From the NCBI GenBank assembly GCA_018433245.1, contig JAHDRN010000009.1, forward strand, positions 1 through 64,000: 64,000 nt of DNA, given 5' to 3'. The stretch comes from Candidatus Proruminimicrobium quisquiliarum (GTDB lineage: Bacteria > Elusimicrobiota > Endomicrobiia > Endomicrobiales > Endomicrobiaceae). Below, one piece after another: positions 20,001 through 29,800 of this stretch (positions within the stretch are counted from its first letter, which is position 1; the number at the start of each line of letters is the position of its first letter). The notes below the pieces were generated by a model. It ran no database searches, had not been told where the DNA came from, and saw only the letters and a program-made list of their open reading frames with translations. The translations under genes were made by a program, and so were the position numbers.

Positions 20001-21725
20001 TTTCTCTCACATTTATTCAATCTGCCTTTTGAACTTGACGGAAAACTTGACGTTAAACTTAAAGCCGCCGGCACAATATCAAATCCGAATATTTCGTGCG
20101 TCTTAAATTCAAAATCGGGAAATATAGAAAACATCTATTACGACACTCTTGATATAGACGTAAAAGTAAAAAATAATATGTTAAGCATCAATACCGTGCA
20201 AATTCAAAAAAGCGGCGATTATACCGCAAATATCAGAGGTTCTTTTCCTTTTTGGATTGATCCGGCCGTTAAAAAAGATATGTTAAACAAAAAAATCAAT
20301 ATTGAATACGATCTAAAAGACAACAAACTTAAAGTTTTATCGAGCTTTACAAAAGATAAAATCAAAATAAAAAAAGGAAACCTTCAGCTTACCGGGTCAA
20401 TTACCGGAACAAGAAAAAATATCGTTCATAAGGCGGATTTACAGATGGCGGCTTCAAATGTAAATACAGATTCGTATATTGAGAAAATTAAAAACCTTGA
20501 AATCTCAGCCGTTTTGAAAAATAATATTATTTCCATACAAAAATTCACTGCAAACGCCGGCTCAGGAAAATTAAACGTTGACGGGGACATACATTTCGTC
20601 GGAACTACGCCGTCTTTTTATAATCTGTCCGTATATACGTCCAAGAAAGGAATTCCTATTGTCATAAAAGATCTCCCCATACCTACGTCAGGCGTTTTAA
20701 AAATGGAAAAGAACGAAACTTTTGCCAATTATTCAAAAGGAACTCCTAAATTCAGTTTTAAAATTTACGGACCGGCTACGGATTTCAATTTAACCGGTTG
20801 GGCTGAACTTGAAAACACAAGATTTTGTTATCCGCCTCCTAAAAATTTTACTGCGGATTCTCCGGCCGATTTGGGGTTGCTTGAAAACTGCCATATTAAC
20901 ATAGATTTAAAAGCCGCTCTTAACACAAGATATGAAAATTCTTTTGCAAATCTGTTTTTAAAAGGACAGATAAATTTAAAAGGCAAAATTGACGGAATTA
21001 ACACAAACGGCGTAGTTGAATCCGATAACGGTAAAATATTTTATATGGGAAACGACTTGAACGTCGTTTATTCAAAAGTTGAAATAATAAACAATGAAAT
21101 TTTTATATCCGGAGAAGCCGATACCGAAGTGTACAACACGGGTGACAGTATGCCCGACACTGTAAAAATATATATTGACCGTTCAACCGTTGATAATCTT
21201 AAAACAAGATTTGTTTCAAAAAACGATCCTACGCTTGATTCTAATAAAGTTCTTGCAAGAGTCACAAAAACCGACCCGACGCAGAGGCAGATTTTGGATA
21301 CAAACACGGATTATCTGGTTAAACAGCAGGTCGTAAGAATGTTCAGTTCAAACATAGCAACGCCTTTGGCAAATACCGTTTTGAAAAAAACAGGGATTAT
21401 AGATAACGTAAGACTGGGATATGTAAATACCGATAATTTACAGGTTGCCTCCGGAAACGAACCGACTATAGCAGAAATTCTCTACGGTATGAAATATTCC
21501 GTTGAAAAAAATATCAACAGAAACCTCCAGTTGGGATACTCCGTGACTTTTGACCAGCTTAACAGAGAGCTTGACTTAAAACATGCTCTTGAAATGTCGG
21601 TAAGATTAAATCCGTTTTTATTTTTAAAAGGCTCTTACGGATTAAGATCGGAAGATCCTCAATATAAACCCGAAAATGTTATTATGCTTGAACAGAGATT
21701 CAGATTTGGCGGTTCTTCTAAATAG
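17100..21725 (+). CDS. TamB-like translocation and assembly / AsmA-family protein, 1541 aa
   Basis: The N-terminal TM anchor (about residues 7-24) is followed by about 1300 residues of repetitive beta-strand sequence, as in the lipid-transport or barrel-assembly groove of TamB/AsmA-like proteins. The C-terminal DUF490/TamB domain is recognisable (GNEPTIAEILYGMKYSVEKN, QLGYSVTFDQLN, LDLKHALEMSVRL) and ends MLEQRFRFGGSSK. It is expected to span the periplasm and to help outer-membrane protein or phospholipid traffic. No tamA is in the window. It follows ilvE by 8 bp, so it may be co-transcribed. Confidence 0.9.
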   Translation: MWKKIRYLSYFLVFLSLVVFIYNGRDFYLVPLIQSQLNSLTGNKLQFRSFAVSLPFKLHVYDLNYDNKVLIDSAEFGLNPLKIINKPLYIINSVNIEKTRITIKLNADDKNNVAEKLNIQKINSFIKKLNSKIFIKETNIVYHGSLTSLKNTELILDKNIKIKSDIEYKYHSANLEGNIDILNNEVKPDFNVKINGQIKCDFELKGFYDLSSNYFNFTADAGSLSVNRFVFGKSRVLLTKNSGGFEIYSEGDFGSLNFKSSDLKFDVFSSSGSIKIKDKENIVDTNLNYVSTMNGGALNLSVVTNDIMLFGKNCGNLKVEADNQNGQLNLNCSHNAGSNIKAVIKKDGQYLVDLYDKKTIGYFSGNYNYGTFSINIKKLPLSRLSLMRAYDKNIKGYLSLYGDIDKEKGSVKINIDNINSQRIKNLSGAGQISKQNYQWMFDFITKDKKLSFNGFYKNRQNYKIDANYDNVDITTILKLFNGKIPITGYMSGYVKYNSNFDFPTQINVRAKNGTLYGNKYNTCELAGEISSKTIQISTFTLSGADANVSLKSMIDFNDNNSASYLYCDIKDFKAGSVNVNSKLYFEGKISKSNEISGQLMIPKAFLNDIDFSGLNADILLSRKKIEITNINNKNGLSGNFAYDFTARRYDSSLKISKADISKHIAGIQGNLYSDFELNGFSANPDLKISFNLKQGIFSGVDFNSSGDFEYKNKNGKLNKFSVISGKTNISGNGVIKSNNNIDISFKINNITEKIINNYVNFRTPVAGIFNGTGKIYGMLNSPKCLLNLYSKNVYFKKLKLNDFNAEVLLADKKITLRKSSVKLYDSQLNLNGTFNTHSKLYSFMFNFVNAHIGPFDIFGNLNLNGKMNILKGAAVYKGDIELNNLWINREKVDFLKFNYTINGKKINLKTPKNSPLEISGAVDFSKYPQLKFEKILFCHDTQSCYFDGDSSTNNLNVSTTWKSLDGLFLSHLFNLPFELDGKLDVKLKAAGTISNPNISCVLNSKSGNIENIYYDTLDIDVKVKNNMLSINTVQIQKSGDYTANIRGSFPFWIDPAVKKDMLNKKINIEYDLKDNKLKVLSSFTKDKIKIKKGNLQLTGSITGTRKNIVHKADLQMAASNVNTDSYIEKIKNLEISAVLKNNIISIQKFTANAGSGKLNVDGDIHFVGTTPSFYNLSVYTSKKGIPIVIKDLPIPTSGVLKMEKNETFANYSKGTPKFSFKIYGPATDFNLTGWAELENTRFCYPPPKNFTADSPADLGLLENCHINIDLKAALNTRYENSFANLFLKGQINLKGKIDGINTNGVVESDNGKIFYMGNDLNVVYSKVEIINNEIFISGEADTEVYNTGDSMPDTVKIYIDRSTVDNLKTRFVSKNDPTLDSNKVLARVTKTDPTQRQILDTNTDYLVKQQVVRMFSSNIATPLANTVLKKTGIIDNVRLGYVNTDNLQVASGNEPTIAEILYGMKYSVEKNINRNLQLGYSVTFDQLNRELDLKHALEMSVRLNPFLFLKGSYGLRSEDPQYKPENVIMLEQRFRFGGSSK

Positions 21726-21788
21726 CTGCGCTATTTAATTTAGCTTTTATAAAATCATTTAAAAAAATTTTGTTTAAAAACAAAAAGC

Positions 21789-22073
21789 GTAGGTGGTTGA
21801 CCTACTGCAACATACTTTTTTCTTTAGCAAAAAAAGTATGCAAAAATGCCATCGCTAAGCATATTCACTCTTATTTTTCAACGTCATCACTGAACTCGTC
21901 ATTTCCTTAAAACATAATGAAACGGAAATGACTTCAAACATCAGCGATTAAAAAACTTATTATTTATAGTTTTTTACGCTAAAAAATATTTCGTTCATAA
22001 ACATGCTTTAGGCGATAACAACAAATCTATACTACAACAAATTTCACTCATAGACGTGCTAAACGTGGCAAAA
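21789..22073 (+). repeat. Family A structured repeat, copy A4, with tail units
   Basis: H1 is GTAGGT-GGTTG-ACCTAC (21789-21805). H2 pairs CATACTTTTTT with AAAAAAGTATG, P5 pairs GTCATTTCC with GGAAATGAC, and P6 pairs AAAAAACT with AGTTTTTT. Tail motifs CATGCTTTAGGCGATAAC and GTGCTAAACGTGGCAAAA follow. It belongs to the A2 sub-type. Confidence 0.85.
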
Positions 22074-22117
22074 AGGCATGAAATGCTTTAAGGCGAAAGA
22101 ACTAAAGACAAAAAGGC

Positions 22118-22205
22118 TAAGCTTCTGACTTTTGGGTCTTTAAAGCTGTTGCATTTTCTAAGCTACCAAGCCTCCAAGCTGCCAAACTTCCCAGCTTCTG
22201 TTGTT
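22118..22205. repeat. Family C short repeat (AAGCTNCCAAGC-rich)
   Basis: This stretch repeats variants of AAGCTACCAAGCCTCCAAGC and CCCAGCTTCTGTTGTT. Related stretches occur near 14780-14815, 37905-37990, 39770-39890 and 58835-59005. No coding potential was seen. Confidence 0.6.
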
Positions 22206-22280
22206 AAACTTATTGCTAAAATTATGATAGAATATAGAAAATCTGTTACCCATGCTTCCGGGTTGCATTAAGGAGGTGCA

Positions 22281-23354
22281 ATGACAGGCTTATATGTACA
22301 TATTCCGTTTTGTAAAAGAAAATGTTTCTATTGTGACTTTATTTCTTTTAACTATGACGAACGTAAAGCCGACGATTACATAAAAGCCCTTTTCAAAGAA
22401 TCACGCAAATACAAAAAAGAAAAAATTTCAACGGTTTACATAGGCGGAGGAACTCCGTCAATGCTTTCGGCAGATCAATTGCAGCATCTTATTGACGGCA
22501 TTAAAAAACACTTTGACATAACCGAAATTGAAGAATTTACAGTTGAACTCAATCCCGAATCGGCCTCGGCAGAAAAATTAAAAATCCTTTACAATAATAA
22601 AATTTCAAGAATAAGTTTCGGACTGCAGTCTTCAAACGACGAAGAACTTAAAATTTTGGGCAGACTTCATACTTACAATGAATTTCTGAATGCCTATGCT
22701 GCCGCAAGAAACACAGGTTTTGACAATATCAGCATAGACCTAATGTACGGCATAGAAACACAGTCGGCTGAAAGCTGGCAGAAAACGCTTGATACCGTTT
22801 TAAAATTAAATCCTGATCATATTTCGCTTTATCCTCTTACGATAGAAAAATACACTCCTTTTTACAACCAAAATAAAAAAGTTGATTATGATTTGCAGTC
22901 AATTATGTATAACGCTGCATGCGAAAAATTAAAAGACTCAGTGTTTACACATTATGAAATTTCAAACTGGGCAAAAGACGGAAAATTTTCAAAACATAAT
23001 ATTCTTTACTGGAAAAATAAAGAATACATAGGATTAGGCGCAAGCGCTTCATCGTATTACAAAAGACAGCGTTATAAAAATATTTTAAACGCCGATATTT
23101 ATATAAAAAATCTGCAATGCGGCCAAAGCTGCGTGATTGAAAGCGAAAATATAGACGACTCTTTATATAAAACCGAAACTATAATGCTGGGATTACGCCT
23201 TTCAGAAGGCGTTGATTTAAGTTTATTCAACCATAAACAGCAAACTTTGTACAAATATTTAAAACAGGATCTTTTGGTTATAAGAGAAGGAAAGGTTTGT
23301 TTGACGGAGAAGGGGTTTTGGGTATCCAACAGCATCATTTCCGACTTTATGTGA
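22281..23354 (+). CDS. hemW: HemW-like radical SAM heme chaperone
   Basis: HemW is the CPO-like radical SAM protein that handles heme rather than performing the HemN reaction. The 357-aa protein begins LYVHIPFCKRKCFYCDF, with the CX3CXFC cluster motif typical of HemW. YIGGGTPSML, LNPESA, SFGLQSSNDEELKILGR and the C-terminal HemN-C helical domain are present. A strong AAGGAGGTG ribosome-binding site lies before the ATG. No other heme genes are nearby. Confidence 0.9.
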   Translation: MTGLYVHIPFCKRKCFYCDFISFNYDERKADDYIKALFKESRKYKKEKISTVYIGGGTPSMLSADQLQHLIDGIKKHFDITEIEEFTVELNPESASAEKLKILYNNKISRISFGLQSSNDEELKILGRLHTYNEFLNAYAAARNTGFDNISIDLMYGIETQSAESWQKTLDTVLKLNPDHISLYPLTIEKYTPFYNQNKKVDYDLQSIMYNAACEKLKDSVFTHYEISNWAKDGKFSKHNILYWKNKEYIGLGASASSYYKRQRYKNILNADIYIKNLQCGQSCVIESENIDDSLYKTETIMLGLRLSEGVDLSLFNHKQQTLYKYLKQDLLVIREGKVCLTEKGFWVSNSIISDFM

Positions 23355-23355
23355 C

Positions 23356-23486
23356 ACCTTTATAACGGTTTTATATTTTGGGCTACAATTTCATAATTTC
23401 AAGTCTTATGTACCATCCGCTCCGCTTTACTTACGTACACCGCAACTTGAAATTATTTTATTTCGCACCAAATTATAAAGCCTAAC
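23356..23486. repeat. Family B hairpin repeat, copy B2 (inverted orientation)
   Basis: AATTTCAAGT pairs with ACTTGAAATT around an apical segment that contains TTATGTAC and GTACACCGC. It starts directly after the hemW stop codon. It is almost identical to copy B3 after the NlpC/P60 gene. Confidence 0.8.
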
Positions 23487-23499
23487 AGCAACGACTATT

Positions 23500-23740
23500 C
23501 AGCTAAAATCTTAAATCCTCTAACTGCCAAAATAAAAGCAAAAAAGTTCACTTAGCTCCAAACTCTAAAGCCTAAAGGCAACTACAGAAACTTCACTTTG
23601 AAAATACTTCATCTCATTACGAAAACTTAAAGCCTTAAACGACAAAGACAAAAACAAATTACTCTACAGCTAAAATCTTAAATCCTCTAACTGCAAGACA
23701 AAAGCAAAAAAGTTCACTTAACTCCAAACTCTAAAGTCTA
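23500..23740. repeat. Direct repeat pair of about 75 bp
   Basis: A unit starting CAGCTAAAATCTTAAATCC and ending ACTCTAAAGCCTA occurs at 23500-23574 and again at 23667-23740 (167 bp apart). Between them lies part of a family B arm (CTTCACTTTGAAAATACTTC). No gene is visible in 23355-23795. Confidence 0.7.
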
Positions 23741-23799
23741 ACAGCAAAGACTATGTAAGAGATTTTAACATACATTAGTATTATTAAAAATTTAAAATT

Positions 23800-23870
23800 A
23801 TTTCTATTTTTGCTAGAAAATAGAAATAGCACTGTTTCTTATTTCTATTTTTTACAAAAAATAGAAATAA
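23800..23870. promoter_or_regulatory. Two palindromic operator-like sites upstream of fic
   Basis: Site 1 (23800-23827) pairs ATTTCTATTTT with AAAATAGAAAT. Site 2 (23839-23870) is a perfect 15-bp inverted repeat, TTATTTCTATTTTTT and AAAAAATAGAAATAA, with a 2-nt spacer. The half-site AAAATAGAAAT occurs again over the -10 box at 23898-23910. This suggests cooperative binding by one regulator, possibly the winged-helix domain of the Fic protein itself. Confidence 0.65.
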
Positions 23871-23874
23871 CACA

Positions 23875-23903
23875 TTGACTTATTTTTAAAAAACGACTAA
23901 AAT
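23875..23903 (+). promoter_or_regulatory. Promoter of the fic gene
   Basis: TTGACT (23875-23880), a 17-bp spacer and TAAAAT (23898-23903). The -10 box is part of a third copy of the AAAATAGAAAT half-site, so a bound regulator would block RNA polymerase. Confidence 0.75.
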
Positions 23904-23964
23904 AGAAATAAGAAATACTATTATTACTATTTTATTTAAAAAATAGAATTAAGGATTTTTACTT

Positions 23965-25089
23965 ATGAATAATTTTAAAGCAGGAATTTATAAACAACAA
24001 CTCGAATACAAAAGTTTTCTACCGTCACAAATTAACCGTCAGTTTGAAATAACTGATAAAGAAATTTTATTGTTGCTTGAACAGGCAAGTTCATATTTAG
24101 GAAGACTTGAAGCTTATTCCCAACTTGTTCCTGATATTGATTTATTCATTAAAATGCATATCTACAAAGAAGCCACTTTATCAAGTAAAATTGAAGGTAC
24201 ACAGACTACCATGGATGAAGCTGTTATACCTGAAGAACTTGTAATCCCTGAAAATAAAGATGACTGGTCAGAAATACAAAATTACACTAAAGCTATAAAT
24301 TTTGCCAAGGAACAATTAGAACATTTACCTGTATCTGCACGACTGATAACAAATATTCATGCTATTTTACTTCAGGGTGTACGAGGTGAACATAAAAATC
24401 CCGGAGAAATCAGAAGAAGCCAAAACTGGATAGGAGGTTCAAGCCTTAAAGATGCGTTTTTTATACCTCCTCATTTTGAAGATCTTCCTGATTTGTTATC
24501 GGATTTGGAAGCATTTTGGCATAATAAAAATATTCAAATACCAATATTGGTAAAGATAGCAATTTTTCATTACCAGTTTGAAACTTTACATCCTTTTTGC
24601 GACGGTAATGGCAGAATAGGAAGACTCTTAATTCCGTTAATGTTAATTTCTGAAAATATTTTGTCTTTGCCATCATTGTATATTTCCAGTTTTTTTGAAA
24701 AACATAAAGGAAGTTATTATGATTCTTTAACTGTTGTAAGAGCTTCAAATAATATAGACCAATGGATTAAATTTTTTCTATCCGGTGTTATAGATACCGC
24801 CAAAAACGGAACAACAACATTAAAAAATGTTGTTGAATTTAAAAAGAACTTAGACCATAAAATCATATCTTTGGGTGGAAGAGCCAAACTTGCAGAAGAA
24901 TTAATTAAAGTAATGTTTGGAACACCTATTATCAATACGCATTTCGCAAATGAATCTTTAAATGTTAGTTACGGTAAAACCAGCCGTTTAATAAAAGAGA
25001 TGATATCTTTAGGAATCCTTAAAGACAAAAAAGGACTTGGCAGAGTCCAGTATTTTGAACTTGACGGATATTTAAATTTATTCAAGTAA
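23965..25089 (+). CDS. Fic-family protein (probable AMP-transferase) with C-terminal winged helix
   Basis: Fic proteins usually transfer AMP from ATP to target hydroxyls. The 374-aa protein has an N-terminal Fic_N domain and an inhibitory helix motif SSKIEG at about residues 73-78 ([ST]xxxE[GN]). The catalytic motif HPFCDGNGRIGR (about 209-220) is intact, with catalytic His and the full GNGR core. The C-terminal 70 residues look like a winged helix (VSYGKTSRLIKEMISLGILKDKKG). The intact inhibitory motif in the same chain suggests self-inhibition. An AAGGAT ribosome-binding site precedes the ATG. It is monocistronic and probably autoregulated through the palindromes upstream. Confidence 0.92.
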   Translation: MNNFKAGIYKQQLEYKSFLPSQINRQFEITDKEILLLLEQASSYLGRLEAYSQLVPDIDLFIKMHIYKEATLSSKIEGTQTTMDEAVIPEELVIPENKDDWSEIQNYTKAINFAKEQLEHLPVSARLITNIHAILLQGVRGEHKNPGEIRRSQNWIGGSSLKDAFFIPPHFEDLPDLLSDLEAFWHNKNIQIPILVKIAIFHYQFETLHPFCDGNGRIGRLLIPLMLISENILSLPSLYISSFFEKHKGSYYDSLTVVRASNNIDQWIKFFLSGVIDTAKNGTTTLKNVVEFKKNLDHKIISLGGRAKLAEELIKVMFGTPIINTHFANESLNVSYGKTSRLIKEMISLGILKDKKGLGRVQYFELDGYLNLFK

Positions 25090-25133
25090 TTTATATTTAA
25101 GGTTCAACTCCTCTCTGGGGCGTTTTTATTTAG

Positions 25134-25139
25134 TATAAT
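25134..25139 (+). promoter_or_regulatory. -10 box 6 nt before the NlpC/P60 start
   Basis: TATAAT is followed by TGAGTT and the ATG. No clear -35 box and no ribosome-binding site are visible. This suggests a leaderless transcript. Confidence 0.6.
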
Positions 25140-25145
25140 TGAGTT

Positions 25146-26579
25146 ATGAAATACTTTGTTATTATAGTTTCACTGTTTATTTATACAAACCTCTTTGCCC
25201 AAAAGATAGAAAATACCGGCATTTGCCTTGACTGCGTCAGAATATCTTCAAAAACAGTTTTTATTAAAAATCCCGTTGAACTTAATTACGGCAATCCGCA
25301 GGAACGCATTGTTTTTGCCGATACAACCGCAAAAAATATGAAAACAGCGGGTTTTTGGATATCAAAACTTGAAAATCCCGATGCGGTTATAATGTCAAAA
25401 AAAGAAATAAAAGCGTTTAATGAAAAAACGGCAGGCTTAAAAGTAAACATAACCGATTTAAAAACTTATCCCGATAAAATAAATACGCTGGATTTTATAA
25501 AAACTTTAGAAGCCAGATTGATTTTAATGACTTCAAAACCGTATTTCAGCGAAAAATCGGAAGAAATTCCGTCAGAATATTTTCAATCGCTTCAAAATAA
25601 TATTGATATAGATAAAAACATGACTGATTTGCAAATTAAATTTGCAATGACTGTAAAATACGGCGATATACGAATAATGCCGTGCGCGGATAAAATTTAT
25701 TCCGGCATAACAAGTTTTGATATAGACAGATTTCAGGAAGAAAGTTTAGATTTAGGAGTTCCGTTAGCGGTTATCTGCCAGACTAAAGATAAAAAATGGA
25801 GTTATGTTATAGCTCCTCTTGAAGAAGGCTGGACAAAAACGGAAAATATCGCATGGACAGATAAAAAAACAATAACAAAATGGATTGACGCTAAAAAAAT
25901 TGCGGTAATAACAAGCGTAAAAGCCGATATTTTTTTAGACGAAATAATGAAAGATTATTTTGAATACGCAAGAATGGGCAGCAAATTCCCACTTTTAAGT
26001 AAAAATAAAACGCATATATGCGTACAAATACCTTCATCAGACAATAACGGAAATCTCATTTTTAAAAAAGCGTATATTCCTAAAGAAGACGCAAACGCCG
26101 GATTTTTAAAATATACGCAAAGAAATATTTTAACACAGGCTTTTAAGCATTTAAATTCTCCTTACGGATGGGGCGGAACAAACGGCGAACAAGATTGCTC
26201 TTCATATCTCGGTCAGATTTTTAACTGTTTCGGAATAATCCTGCCTGAAACGTCATTTCAAAAAATCAAATGCGGAACTCTGCTGAAAGAATTTGCATCA
26301 GCCGACCAGCCAAACCAAAAAGAAGAATTTATAATAAATAATGCGACAGAAGGTTTGTCTTTTATCTATCTACCGGGACACATTATGCTTTATATCGGCA
26401 ACAACGAAAATAAGCCTTATGCTGTGCATGCCATCTGGAGCGTAAGCGCTTATAATAAAGAGAATAGAAAAACTTTGAAGTATATTAACAGGGTTATTGT
26501 TTCGGATCTTGATATTGGCAGCGAGGTTAGCGGAAATTCTCTGATTGAGAGAGTTTCTAAAATTAATCTCCTCCGATAA
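25146..26579 (+). CDS. Secreted NlpC/P60-type peptidase with SH3-like region
   Basis: The 477-aa protein has a signal peptide (MKYFVIIVSLFIYTNLFA). A middle region probably contains SH3b-type domains (GVPLAVICQTKDKKWSYVIAP, EEGWTKTENIAW). The C-terminal NlpC/P60 domain has the catalytic Cys in SPYGWGGTNGEQDCSSYLGQ (about residue 351) and His in YLPGHIMLYIG (about 411). It is expected to cut peptidoglycan stem peptides (gamma-D-Glu to diamino acid) in the periplasm. The start has no ribosome-binding site, but a TATAAT box sits 6 nt upstream. Confidence 0.88.
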   Translation: MKYFVIIVSLFIYTNLFAQKIENTGICLDCVRISSKTVFIKNPVELNYGNPQERIVFADTTAKNMKTAGFWISKLENPDAVIMSKKEIKAFNEKTAGLKVNITDLKTYPDKINTLDFIKTLEARLILMTSKPYFSEKSEEIPSEYFQSLQNNIDIDKNMTDLQIKFAMTVKYGDIRIMPCADKIYSGITSFDIDRFQEESLDLGVPLAVICQTKDKKWSYVIAPLEEGWTKTENIAWTDKKTITKWIDAKKIAVITSVKADIFLDEIMKDYFEYARMGSKFPLLSKNKTHICVQIPSSDNNGNLIFKKAYIPKEDANAGFLKYTQRNILTQAFKHLNSPYGWGGTNGEQDCSSYLGQIFNCFGIILPETSFQKIKCGTLLKEFASADQPNQKEEFIINNATEGLSFIYLPGHIMLYIGNNENKPYAVHAIWSVSAYNKENRKTLKYINRVIVSDLDIGSEVSGNSLIERVSKINLLR

Positions 26580-26581
26580 CT

Positions 26582-26705
26582 CTTTATAACGGCTTTATAT
26601 TTTGGACTACAATTTCATAATTTCAAGTCTTATGTACCGCCCGCTCCGCTTTACTTACGTACACCACAACTTGAAATTACTTCACTTCGCTCCAAACTCT
26701 AAAGC
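26582..26705. repeat. Family B hairpin repeat, copy B3 (inverted orientation)
   Basis: AATTTCAAGT pairs with ACTTGAAATT around TTATGTAC and GTACACCAC. It starts right after the stop of the NlpC/P60 gene and is nearly identical to B2. The rest of the gap to 26835 holds only a TATAAT box at 26755-26760, a possible promoter for the restriction enzyme gene, with no convincing -35. Confidence 0.8.
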
Positions 26706-26835
26706 CTAACGACAACGACCAAAACAAAAATGAAAATTGTGTATTTTTATTTTGTATAATGGAAAGACTAAATTTTACTGATATTCCTATTACATTTGTG
26801 GTTTTAGTTTTGAAAAATATTTTTAAGAGACCTTC

Positions 26836-29800
26836 ATGAAAAATGATATACAAAACCTACAATTAAAATTTGAAGAAAATCAAGAAGCTTATAAATCAAA
26901 AGAAATCGGAAGTGGAATTCACAGTTTTGTAAAAGATATCATAAAATCAGAAAATTTTTTTAATCTAAAAGAAACTGCAAAAAAAACAGATAAAGACGGG
27001 ACTTTTGTTCATGATACTGAAGCAGACAAAAACGGAAGACCTGACTTTATATTATTTATTAATGATGACATAACAATTCCATGTGAAGCAAAATGTTTTA
27101 CAAGAATTGATGAGGGAAAAGAACAAATCCTTAAATACCAATTAGATTGGGGTAAACAATACGGTATTTTAACAGATGGACACACTTGGAGATTTTATAA
27201 TAACACCTCTTATAAAGAATTACATCTTAGTGATTTTTTAAATAATCCTTCTTTGTTTTCAATATTTTGGACTGAATACATAAAACCTGAAAATTATTAT
27301 TTGTCATTTTTTGAAAAGAAAGGACAGATGTCTTTGTTTAAAGATGAAGATATTATTAAAGTTCAAGATAACAGATCATTATTTTTTGATGATATAACAA
27401 AGTTAATAAAAAATTTTAAAAATAAATTAGACATTGAAGGTTATTTTAAAGATTTTGATAAAAAAGAAGCAGGAAAAAAGGCGACTGAAATATCATATGC
27501 TTATATAATACAATTTATTTTATATAAAACATTAGTAGATAATTTATATGCTAATTTCAATGAAGAATTTTCAATAAGAATAGAAACAATATATCAAAGT
27601 TTAAAGTCAAAAAATTATAACGGTATATTAAATCACATTTCAACCATATCCAAATTTATATCCGAAAAAATATATAAACCTTTCAATCATGAACAAGAAT
27701 ACATACATACAAAATTATCTGAAATACTAGATAAACCTAAGAATGACATTAATGATATAGCTTTGTGGCTTGATATTATTGTGTTTATTAAAAAATATAA
27801 CTTCGCAAATATCAAAAATGACATATTTGGCTATATCTATGAAAATTATTTGAAAGAATTATATGAAGATAAAAACAAAGGACAATATTTTACAGATCCG
27901 GCAATAGTTAACTTTATGTTAGATGAAATAGGTTTTACAAAAGAAGAAATATTAAAAAGATATAAAAACAGTCATGAAGATAAAAGTTTATCTCTTATAG
28001 ACCCTTCTTGTGGAAGTGGAACATTTTTATATAGTGCAATTGATAGAATAATTAACTCTATTTATGATGAAACAGAAAATAAATCAAAAATAATAGAAGA
28101 TTTAATAAACAATCATATATTTGGATTAGATATTGCAGAATTCCCTCTCTATCTTGCCGAAATGGGCATTTTGATGAGGATGTTGCCTCTTATAATAAAT
28201 GAAAAATATAATAATCCCATAGACAAAAAGATCAAACTATTCAAAACTAATGATAGTATTGCTGAATTTTCAGATACAAAACTAAATTCTCAGGATAATG
28301 ATTTGCCTTTGTTTAGAGATATAATTAAATTAGGTTATACAAGTTATATAAGAGATGAAGATGATTTAAAAGAAATGAAAGAAAGTTTAGTTGCTGCTTA
28401 TAGAACAAGATTTGATTATGTAATAGGCAATCCTCCATACATAGGATATAATGAATGTTGTAAACAAAATATTTTATTTACAAAACTGATAAAAGAAAAG
28501 AAAATGTCTATGGGTAATATTTATGGTGTTAATCTTAATACTGTACCTGACAGAATAAAACCATATTCGCCAAAACCGAATTTATATTCATTTTTTTGTG
28601 CATTAGGATTAGGCTTATTAAAAGAAAACGGAAAAATTTGTTATATAATACCACAAACTATTTTAACTGCAAATGATCTTGATGTGTTAAGATTTTTCTT
28701 TGCTAAATATACAACAATTGAAAAAATCATAACTTTTGCAGGCAAAATGTTTATAGGAAGAGGGCTTAAACAAAAAAAACCAGTTGCCACTAGTTCACTT
28801 ATATTTGTTTTAAAGAGAAGAGAGCCGAAAAGTAATCATAAAATTACAATTATTAATTATAAAGATAATGGGGAAATGGAATTTGAAAAATTTTTAAATT
28901 CAAGAAAAAAAGAAAGCACATTGATTGAACAAAAAGAATTATTAGAGAAAGTTGAAAATTGGAATTTTATAAAACAAGATGGAAAACATTTAAAATTTCT
29001 AGAAAGTTATAATCGCTCATTAACAATAGATGAATATAGAAAAACACTTGAAGATTATGACAGCATAATGTTCGATAAAGGATTAGTGTTTGATAAATCT
29101 AAAATAAGTGAAAGTAAAGATGATTGGCTTTTAATAAAAAAAGAAAAACATAAATACCAGATTTCTTATTCGGGTAAATATGTTAACAATAAAAATATAA
29201 GGTTTCCTGCTGGTTCTCAAGGAATAAAAATTTTTAATAATCAATATAAAATTATATGGGGATATATGAACTTTGATAAGTTCTATTTTTCCGATAAAAA
29301 AATAATGATAGATTTTAACTGGGTTATTATTTCATCTAATGATAGGCTTGAAATGTTATATTTATTATCAATATTGAATGCAAAAATAAGTGCTTTGATT
29401 TTTAAATTACTATTGGAAACAGAAAATGAACAAGCTATTTTAATAGGTATAAAATCCATTAAACAATTTATTCATATGCCCAAAATAACGGATGTAAATA
29501 TATATATAAAGAATGAAATCATTAAACAAACAGAAAACATGTTAAATTCAGAAACTATATTATTAAAAGATGTTGCAGATTTTTCAAATATAGGCAAACA
29601 AAAATTTGATAGCATTAAAGTTGAGAATAATTATATTATTTTAAATGATGGCGAATATAAAATATCAATTCCTAGAGATAAAATATCCATTGTTTCGGCA
29701 ATCATTCAAAATACATATTATAAAGGAATGTTGATTTTAAAAGAGATACCATTATCAGAATTAAAAACATTACATATCATAGACATAGAAACTCAAACAA

